This document shows, in pieces, positions 29,133 to 34,640 of a DNA stretch of 34,640 nt. Made by a program: the position numbers and the translations under genes. The notes under the pieces were generated by a model. That model was not told where the DNA came from. It made no database searches and saw only the letters and a program-made list of their open reading frames with translations. The stretch is from an uncultured Eubacteriales bacterium. GTDB lineage: Bacteria > Bacillota > Clostridia > Oscillospirales > Oscillospiraceae. The stretch's first letter is position 1. Each line of letters begins with the position of its first letter. The stretch is taken from the NCBI GenBank assembly GCA_900319635.1, contig ONPF01000012.1, positions 1 through 34,640 on the forward strand, in the 5' to 3' direction.

Positions 29133-29153
29133 GCCCCCTTTAGGCAAGGGGGC
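29133..29153. repeat. CCCCCTT/AAGGGGG palindrome before the DUF512 gene
   Basis: GCCCCCTT (29133-29140), TAGGC, AAGGGGGC (29146-29153), directly before the ribosome site. It resembles an end of the 2244-2342 element but is too short to assign. Confidence 0.4.
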
Positions 29154-29169
29154 CAAAGAGGAAAAAGAT

Positions 29170-30540
29170 ATGGATCATATCATCAAATCCATCGACCCCA
29201 CCAGCCCCCTGCGGCACCATGCGAAGGTGGGGGACAATCTGATCTCCATCAACGGCAAGCGGGTGCTGGACGTGCTGGACTATAAGTTTTACGCCTACGA
29301 TACCCGGCTGGACGTGCTGCTGCGCCGCCCGGACGGGACGGAATACCACGTCCCGGTGCACAAGCGGGAGGGCGGCGACCTGGGGCTGGACTTTGAGAGC
29401 TATCTCATGGACAAGCCCCGCTCCTGCGCCAATAACTGCGTCTTCTGCTTCATCGACCAGCTGCCCCCGGGGATGCGGAAAACCATGTATTTTAAGGACG
29501 ACGACGCCCGCCTGAGCTTTCTGCTGGGCAATTACATCACCCTCACGAACCTCTCCCAGCGGGAGATCCAGCGGATCATCGACCTGCATGTAAGCCCGGT
29601 GAACATCTCGGTGCACACCACCGACCCGGACTTGCGCTGCCGGATGCTGAAAAACAAGCGGGCGGGGGAGATCATTGAGGTCATGCGCCGCTTTGCAGAG
29701 AACGGCATCACCATGAACTGCCAGATCGTCTGCTGCCCCGGCTGGAACGACGGGGCGGCGCTGCAGCGCACCATGGAGGATCTGGCGGGGATGTACCCGG
29801 GCGTCCACAGCGTCTCCGTCGTCCCGGTGGGGCTCACCAAGTACCGGGAGGGGCTGGAGAAACTCACGCCCTTCACCCCCGAGCACGCCGGGGAGACCAT
29901 CGACCAGATCACCGCCTTCGGCGACAAGTGCCTCGAAAAGTACGGCACCCGGATCTTCTGGTGCGGGGACGAGCTGTACCTGGAGGCCGGGCGGGAGCTG
30001 CCCCCGGATGAGTTTTACGAGGAGCACACCCAACTGGAAAACGGCGTGGGGATGCTGCGCCTCATGGAGACGGAGTTTCGCTCCGCCCTCCGGCTCTCGG
30101 ACGCGCCGGACGGCGTGCCCTTCTCCATCGCCACCGGCACGGCGGCCGCCCCCTTCTTCGAGGGGCTGCTGGCTATGGCAAAGGAAAAATGGCCCCAGCT
30201 GAACGGCCGGGTCTACGCCATCGAGAACGACTTTTTCGGCCACAGCATCACCGTGGCGGGGCTGGTGACGGGACAGGACCTCATCGCACAGCTCAAGGGC
30301 AGGGAGCTGGGGGAGCGGCTTTTCGTCTCCCAGAACATGCTCCGGCGGGAGGAGCTGGATTTCCTGGACGATGTGAAGCTGGAGGAGGCGGCAGCCGCCC
30401 TGGGGCTTCCCATCTATCCCACGGAGGCGGACGGCTTCGCCCTCTGGGACGCCATCTCCGGCGACACGCTGCCCCAGGTGCGCATCCCCCGGCGGGAGGG
30501 TCTGGAGCAGACGGAATACTATCTCTATAATCAGAACTGA
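29170..30540 (+). CDS. DUF512 radical-SAM-like protein with N-terminal PDZ-like domain
   Basis: 456 residues. Residues 1-70 form a PDZ-like domain (SIDPTSPLRHHAKVGDNLIS). The radical SAM cluster motif is C86-x3-C90-x2-C93 in SCANNCVFCFIDQLPPGMRK, which is the form used by DUF512 proteins. The C-terminal DUF512 domain covers about 250-440. The exact chemistry is unknown. In Clostridia this gene is regularly found just upstream of der, as here, so a role linked to ribosome or membrane maturation is suspected. AGAGG precedes the ATG. The Nudix gene starts one base after its stop. Confidence 0.92.
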   Translation: MDHIIKSIDPTSPLRHHAKVGDNLISINGKRVLDVLDYKFYAYDTRLDVLLRRPDGTEYHVPVHKREGGDLGLDFESYLMDKPRSCANNCVFCFIDQLPPGMRKTMYFKDDDARLSFLLGNYITLTNLSQREIQRIIDLHVSPVNISVHTTDPDLRCRMLKNKRAGEIIEVMRRFAENGITMNCQIVCCPGWNDGAALQRTMEDLAGMYPGVHSVSVVPVGLTKYREGLEKLTPFTPEHAGETIDQITAFGDKCLEKYGTRIFWCGDELYLEAGRELPPDEFYEEHTQLENGVGMLRLMETEFRSALRLSDAPDGVPFSIATGTAAAPFFEGLLAMAKEKWPQLNGRVYAIENDFFGHSITVAGLVTGQDLIAQLKGRELGERLFVSQNMLRREELDFLDDVKLEEAAAALGLPIYPTEADGFALWDAISGDTLPQVRIPRREGLEQTEYYLYNQN

Positions 30541-30541
30541 A

Positions 30542-31024
30542 ATGGGAAAAGATATTACACTGCCCATTGAGGACGGCTATGTGAACGTCCGGGTGGGCGC
30601 GATCCTTGAGAAAAACGGAAAGCTCCTCATGGTGCGAAACGCGGACCTCAGCTACTATTACTCCGTCGGCGGCAGGATCCAGTTCGGCGAGAGCGCGGAG
30701 GAGGCCATCCGGAGAGAAGTCCTGGAGGAGACCGGCTGGGATCTGGAGGTCGAGCAGCTGGGCTTTGTCCACGAGGACTTCTTCTGGAGCGACTCTCCCT
30801 CCAAGCAGGGGAAGCTCATCTATGAGATCGGCTTTTACTATTATATGAAAACGCCGGCGGACTTTGAGCCCCGCTGTGAAAGCCTGACGGAGGACGGCAC
30901 GGAGGAGCGGCTGGAGTGGGTAGACCCGGCGGAGGATACGGTCCTGTACCCGGACTTTTTCCACACCGCGCTGCAGGACCGGGTCCCTTACGTCCGGCAT
31001 GTGCTGAAGGACGAACGGGAGTAA
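30542..31024 (+). CDS. Nudix hydrolase
   Basis: 160 residues with a full Nudix box: G44, then E50, then R58-E59-V60, E62-E63 and G65 (Gx5Ex7REUxEExGU), which binds the metal and diphosphate substrate. Such enzymes cleave nucleoside diphosphates linked to another group; the substrate class is open, though SYYYSVGGRIQFGE and the tail LYPDFFHTAL are shared with ADP-ribose/8-oxo-dGTP-like clostridial relatives. Only one base lies between it and the DUF512 stop, and there is no separate promoter, so it is translated with DUF512. The ATG follows without a strong own ribosome site. Confidence 0.93.
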   Translation: MGKDITLPIEDGYVNVRVGAILEKNGKLLMVRNADLSYYYSVGGRIQFGESAEEAIRREVLEETGWDLEVEQLGFVHEDFFWSDSPSKQGKLIYEIGFYYYMKTPADFEPRCESLTEDGTEERLEWVDPAEDTVLYPDFFHTALQDRVPYVRHVLKDERE

Positions 31025-31044
31025 GCGCAAACGTAACCCCTATC

Positions 31045-31115
31045 GGCGCTTCGCGCCACAGTTTGCTTCGCTCCTCTTTTGCCTGCAAAACCTGCCACTG
31101 GCAGCTTTTGCGGGC
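31045..31115. repeat. Hairpin pair upstream of der
   Basis: GGCGC/GCGCC (31045-31057) is followed by a long stem GCCTGCAAAACCTGCC (31081-31096) with GGCAGCTTTTGCGGGC (31100-31115), loop ACT, one mismatch and one G-T pair. No T run on the plus strand, so it is not a plain terminator; it may be a repeat or an mRNA structure upstream of der. Confidence 0.55.
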
Positions 31116-31157
31116 GGCAATAGTCCCGAGGGGGGAAGCTATAAGGAAGGTGATTGT

Positions 31158-32483
31158 ATGTCAAAACCTTTGGTAGCCATCGTTGGACGACCCAACGTGG
31201 GCAAATCCATGCTCTTTAACCGCCTGGTGGGGCAGCGCCTCTCCATTGTGGAGGACACCCCCGGCGTCACCCGGGACCGGCTCTATGCCGAGTGCGAGTG
31301 GTGCGGGCGCAAATTCGATATGGTGGACACCGGCGGCATTGAGCCCACCACCGACAGCGAGATCCTGCTCTTCATGCGGGAGCAGGCGCAGATCGCCATC
31401 GACCAGGCCACGGTCATCATCTTTGTGACCGACCTGCGCACCGGCGTCACCGCGGCGGATCAGGACGTGGCCAACATGCTGCTGCGCTCCAAGAAGCCCG
31501 TGGTGCTGGCGGTGAACAAGGCCGACTCCACCGGCGCTACCGACCTGGGCGTGTACGAGTTCTACTCCCTGGGGCTGGGCGACCCCATCCCCACCTCCGC
31601 CGTCCACGGCCACGGCACCGGCGACCTGCTGGATGAGTGCCTGAAGTATTTCCCGCCCGTGGAAGAGGACGGGGAGGATGAGGATCTCATCAAGGTGGCC
31701 ATTATCGGCAAGCCCAACGTGGGCAAGAGCTCCCTGGTGAACCACATCCTGGGGGAGAAGCGGGTCATCGTCAGCGACATGGCCGGCACCACCCGGGACG
31801 CGGTGGACACCGTGTATGAAAACGAGCTGGGCCGCTATATGTTCATCGACACCGCCGGCATCCGCCGCAAGTCCAAGGTGGACGAGCGGGTGGAGAAGTT
31901 CTCCGTCATGCGGGCGCAGATGGCCATCGAGCGGGCGGACGTGTGCCTCATCATGATCGACGCCCGGGACGGCGTCACCGATCAGGACACCAAGATCGCC
32001 GGGCTTGCCCACGAGGCGGGCAAGGCCAGCATCATCGTGGTGAACAAGTGGGATCTGGTGGAGAAAGAGACCGGCACCATGGAGAAGATGCGCAAGGACA
32101 TCATGCGGGATCTGAGCTTCATGAGCTACGCCCCCATCCTCTTCATCTCCGCCCTCACCGGTCAGCGCACCAACCGCATCTTCGAGCTCATCAACTTCGT
32201 CAACGACCAGAGCAATATGCGCATCTCCACCGGCATGCTCAATAACGTCCTGGCCGACGCTCAGGCGCGGGTGCAGCCTCCCACGGACAAGGGCCGCCGC
32301 CTGAAGATCTACTACATGACCCAGACGGGCATCAAGCCCCCCAACTTCGTGATTTTCTGCAACAGTCGGGAGCTCTTCCACTTCTCCTATCAGCGCTATC
32401 TGGAAAACCAGATCCGCTCCGTCTTCGGCCTGGAGGGTACGCCGGTGCGCATCGTGATCCGGCAGAAGGGAGACAAGGAATGA
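31158..32483 (+). CDS. der: Ribosome biogenesis GTPase Der (EngA)
   Basis: 441 residues with the double GTPase build unique to Der. First domain: G1 GRPNVGKS at 10-17, G3 DTGG, G4 NKAD. Second: G1 GKPNVGKS near 183-190, G3 DTAG, G4 NKWD. The C-terminal KH-like domain carries TGIKPPNFVIFCN. It is essential for 50S assembly. AAGGTGAT before the ATG. Overlaps the next gene by four bases (ATGA). Confidence 0.97.
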   Translation: MSKPLVAIVGRPNVGKSMLFNRLVGQRLSIVEDTPGVTRDRLYAECEWCGRKFDMVDTGGIEPTTDSEILLFMREQAQIAIDQATVIIFVTDLRTGVTAADQDVANMLLRSKKPVVLAVNKADSTGATDLGVYEFYSLGLGDPIPTSAVHGHGTGDLLDECLKYFPPVEEDGEDEDLIKVAIIGKPNVGKSSLVNHILGEKRVIVSDMAGTTRDAVDTVYENELGRYMFIDTAGIRRKSKVDERVEKFSVMRAQMAIERADVCLIMIDARDGVTDQDTKIAGLAHEAGKASIIVVNKWDLVEKETGTMEKMRKDIMRDLSFMSYAPILFISALTGQRTNRIFELINFVNDQSNMRISTGMLNNVLADAQARVQPPTDKGRRLKIYYMTQTGIKPPNFVIFCNSRELFHFSYQRYLENQIRSVFGLEGTPVRIVIRQKGDKE

Positions 32484-33127
32484 TCCTCAACTGGTTTTTG
32501 CTGCTGCTGACAGCCTTTTTCGCCTATACCCTGGGCAGCATCAGCACCCTGCGGGTGGCCTCCCGCTATGTGTTCCACCGGAACCTGGAAAAGCTGGGGA
32601 AGGGCAATGTATGGCTCTCCAACTTCCGGCGGCTCTTCGGGCCTCTGGGCTTTGTGAAGCTGGCACTGGTGGAGATCGTGAAGGATCTGCTGCCCATCCT
32701 CTTCGGCGCGCTGCTGATCTCCTTCCGGGGACGGGCGGACATCGGGCGGCTCTTCGCGGGCTACTGTCTGATGCTGGGGCGGCTCTGGCCGGTGTTCAAC
32801 CGCTTCCGGGGCAGCCACGGCTGCATCGCGCTGATCCTGATCGGCCTCTTTGTGGATCCCACCCTGGGCGTCACCGCGGCGGTGGGCATCGTTGTCGGCA
32901 TCTGGGTGACGAAGAGCCTCACCGTGGGCGCGGTGGCCGGCGCGGTGGCCATGGCCGCCGTGGCGGTGATGGTGGTGGAGCCGAAGCTGATCCTGATCCT
33001 CACGGTGCTGGTCTGCCTGCTGGTTTTGGTTCACCACATCCCGGGCCTGCGCCGCTTCTTCCTCCACCAGGAGGAGAAGCTGAGCCGGACGGAGGATCTC
33101 AGCTATAAATTCGACGAAAAATTCTAA
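32480..33127 (+). CDS. PlsY-like glycerol-3-phosphate acyltransferase family protein, divergent
   Basis: 215 residues, five to six membrane helices in the PlsY pattern, and the usual position after der. PlsY moves acyl groups from acyl-phosphate to glycerol 3-phosphate. The three family loops are present but changed: residues 39-48 read LGKGNVWLSN where GSGNxGATN is normal; 100-118 read GRLWPVFNRFRGSHGCIAL where GH.FPVF..FKGGKGVAT is normal; the third loop (HHIPGLRRFFLHQEEK) lacks the usual N-I-RL form. Loss of the GGK motif speaks against the normal activity. It may be a second, specialised paralog, with the true PlsY elsewhere. Confidence 0.82.
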   Translation: MILNWFLLLLTAFFAYTLGSISTLRVASRYVFHRNLEKLGKGNVWLSNFRRLFGPLGFVKLALVEIVKDLLPILFGALLISFRGRADIGRLFAGYCLMLGRLWPVFNRFRGSHGCIALILIGLFVDPTLGVTAAVGIVVGIWVTKSLTVGAVAGAVAMAAVAVMVVEPKLILILTVLVCLLVLVHHIPGLRRFFLHQEEKLSRTEDLSYKFDEKF

Positions 33128-33134
33128 ACCATGT

Positions 33135-33176
33135 GAATCACGGATAAATCGGACAGTTTATCCGTGATTCGCTTTT
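33135..33176 (+). terminator. Terminator of the der operon
   Basis: GAATCACGGATAAA (33135-33148), 8-base loop, TTTATCCGTGATTC (33157-33170), perfect 14-bp stem, then GCTTTTCC. Confidence 0.9.
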
Positions 33177-33178
33177 CC

Positions 33179-33207
33179 TTGACTTTTTTGCCCGCCTCCT
33201 GTACAGT
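33179..33207 (+). promoter_or_regulatory. Promoter of mntP
   Basis: TTGACT (33179-33184), 17 bases, TACAGT (33202-33207), 22 bases before the ATG. The leader is too short for a yybP-ykoY manganese riboswitch. Confidence 0.65.
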
Positions 33208-33229
33208 ACTCTCTTGAGGTGAAAACACC

Positions 33230-33793
33230 ATGCACTTTGCGGAATTGCTGCTGATCGCCGTGGGTCTGAGCATGGACGCCTTTGCGGTGTCCGTGTGCAA
33301 GGGACTGAGCGTGAAGCGGCTGCGCCCCCGGCACGCCCTGCTGGCGGGGCTGTATTTCGGCGGCTTTCAGTTTCTCATGCCCCTGCTGGGCTGGCTGCTG
33401 GGCTACCGTTTTGAAGAGCTGATCACCAGCGTGGATCACTGGATCGCCTTTGTGCTGCTGAGCCTCATCGGCGGCAACATGATCCGGGAATCCTTCTCTG
33501 AGGATGAGGAGCTGAACGATGATTTCGGCGTGAAGACCATGCTGCTGCTGGCGATCGCCACCAGCATCGACGCCCTGGCCGTGGGCATCACCTTCGCCTT
33601 CCTCGCGGTGAATATCCTGCCGGCGGCGGGCACCATTGGCGTCACCACCTTCCTGCTCTCCGTGGCCGGCATCTATATCGGCCGGGCCTTCGGGGCAAAA
33701 TACAAGGCGGGAGCCGAGCGGGTGGGCGGCTGCATCCTGATCCTGATCGGACTGAAGATCCTGCTGGAGCATCTGGGGATCCTGACATTTTGA
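33230..33793 (+). CDS. mntP: Manganese efflux pump MntP
   Basis: 187 residues, six membrane helices. The two inverted family halves each carry the metal-binding aspartate: Asp16 in GLSMDAFAVSVCKG and Asp114 in ATSIDALAVGITFAF. Exports Mn2+ when the cytosol has too much. GAGGTG before the ATG. Its stop is followed after four bases by the next gene, so they share a transcript. Confidence 0.95.
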   Translation: MHFAELLLIAVGLSMDAFAVSVCKGLSVKRLRPRHALLAGLYFGGFQFLMPLLGWLLGYRFEELITSVDHWIAFVLLSLIGGNMIRESFSEDEELNDDFGVKTMLLLAIATSIDALAVGITFAFLAVNILPAAGTIGVTTFLLSVAGIYIGRAFGAKYKAGAERVGGCILILIGLKILLEHLGILTF

Positions 33794-33797
33794 GCCT

Positions 33798-34640
33798 ATG
33801 AAGAGACAGAAAGAGAAAAGCCCCTATGGGCTGCTGGCGCTGCTGGCGCTGCTGCTGGGGCTGGGCATTCAGCTTGCCATGGGCCGCACGGATTATCGCC
33901 GGGAGACGGCGGAGGCGGAGCGGATCCTTGCGGAGCTGGGAGACCGGGCGGAGAGCGCGGCGGGAGAAGAGCTGCTGACCCGGCGGCTCCAGCGGGCGGC
34001 GGGAGAAGGCCGGGCGGCGGAATTTCCCGCCGAGCGCCGCGCCGCATCCGAGAGCGGGGATCCCACGCTGCTGATCCTGGTGAACCGGTGGAACGAGCTG
34101 CCGGAGGATTACGCGCCGGAGCTGGAGCTGGTGGCGGAGCTGGACGGGCGCCGCTATGAGCTGGATCGGTGCTGCTCCGAAGCGCTCTGGGATATGCTGG
34201 CCGACTGCGCCGCCGCGGGCGGGCGCCCTTACATCTGCTCGGCCTACCGCAGCGCGGAGGATCAGCAGAAGCTGTATCAGGACAAGGTCAGGCGCCTGGA
34301 AAAGGACGGCGTCTCCCGGGAGGAGGCGCCGGAGCTGGCGGCGGAGTCCGTGGCCCTGCCCGGCACCAGCGAGCATCAGCTGGGCCTGGCTGTGGACATC
34401 ATCGACGAGGAATATCCCTTCCTGGACGAGGGACAGGAGGAGACCGCCACCCAGATCTGGCTCATGGAAAACAGCTGGCGCTACGGCTTCATCCTCCGCT
34501 ATCCCAACGGCACCACGGAGCAGACCGGCATCCTCTACGAGCCCTGGCACTACCGCTATGTGGGCCGGGAATACGCCGGGGAGATCCACCGGATGGGCCT
34601 GACCCTGGAGGAATACCTGCTGCGCCGGGAGGGAAGATAA
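33798..34640 (+). CDS. D-alanyl-D-alanine carboxypeptidase, VanY/M15B family
   Basis: 280 residues, ending with its stop at the last base of the window. N-terminal membrane anchor at about 10-28, then a coiled region and the M15 metallopeptidase domain from about 115. Zinc ligands: His193 and Asp200 in SEHQLGLAVDI and His251 in EPWHYRYVG; Glu248 is the catalytic base. It cleaves terminal D-Ala from peptidoglycan precursors outside the cell, as VanY and LdcB-like enzymes do. It adjoins mntP by only four bases; there are no van resistance genes around, so a wall-remodelling role is likelier than glycopeptide resistance. Confidence 0.94.
   Translation: MKRQKEKSPYGLLALLALLLGLGIQLAMGRTDYRRETAEAERILAELGDRAESAAGEELLTRRLQRAAGEGRAAEFPAERRAASESGDPTLLILVNRWNELPEDYAPELELVAELDGRRYELDRCCSEALWDMLADCAAAGGRPYICSAYRSAEDQQKLYQDKVRRLEKDGVSREEAPELAAESVALPGTSEHQLGLAVDIIDEEYPFLDEGQEETATQIWLMENSWRYGFILRYPNGTTEQTGILYEPWHYRYVGREYAGEIHRMGLTLEEYLLRREGR

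Noticed and set aside
33171-33229. yybP-ykoY manganese riboswitch before mntP
   Set aside because: Only about 15-22 bases lie between the predicted promoter and the start codon and the upstream hairpin is the der-operon terminator, so there is no room for the riboswitch.
33798-34640. VanY as part of a vancomycin-resistance cluster
   Set aside because: No vanA/vanH/vanX or two-component genes are in the window; the neighbour is mntP.

Overview
The window looks like a chromosomal segment of a high-G+C, low-motility Gram-positive anaerobe of the class Clostridia, most like the Oscillospiraceae. This rests on the V-type ATP synthase, a 2-hydroxyacyl-CoA dehydratase operon, the DUF512 radical-SAM/der/plsY-like order, YceD next to a zinc-ribbon L32, consensus sigma-A promoters with strong GGAGG ribosome sites, and the intergenic palindromes. 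No species can be named from sequence alone. No tRNA, rRNA or CRISPR array was seen.

Layout. 1-3017: end of a V-type ATP synthase operon (A partial, B, D), with a MITE-like palindrome between B and D and a strong terminator. 3073-8169: accessory stretch with two XRE regulators, a zinc-ribbon membrane protein, a PBP5-type carboxypeptidase flanked by two related composite palindromic elements, and a lipoprotein. 8265-9690: pgi with its own promoter and terminator. 9769-14237: cell-surface operon (MBOAT acyltransferase, AlgJ/AlgX-like protein, lipoprotein, SLH-transglutaminase protein). 14283-17730: leftward DUF4298 gene and a leftward dehydratase operon ending in a previously easy-to-miss 56-residue membrane protein. 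17981-23687: P-loop protein, gamma-glutamyltransferase-like enzyme, EamA transporter divergent from a LysR regulator, XRE-helical-repeat regulator, GtrA protein. 23834-26492: leftward DUF2716, GNAT and ABC-F genes. 26530-27118: a REP-associated tyrosine transposase (RAYT) framed by two identical inverted REP hairpins. 27156-34640: translation and membrane housekeeping genes (RluA-type pseudouridine synthase, YceD, L32, DUF512, Nudix, Der, PlsY-like, MntP, VanY-like peptidase).

The most interesting system is the RAYT together with about ten dispersed palindromes that all begin with GTAG on the 5' side of a hairpin. Stem sequences differ from copy to copy but remain self-complementary, so structure and the GTAG tag, not the stem sequence, are what is kept. 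Several are paired head to head as in BIMEs. This is the architecture known from gammaproteobacterial REP/RAYT systems, here in a clostridial genome. Other points of interest are a dehydratase operon without an activator gene, a PlsY-like protein and an ABC-F protein lacking family key residues, short 7- and 8-bp tandem repeats recurring in separate spacers, and a cluster of DnaA-box-like sites in an AT-richer spacer.
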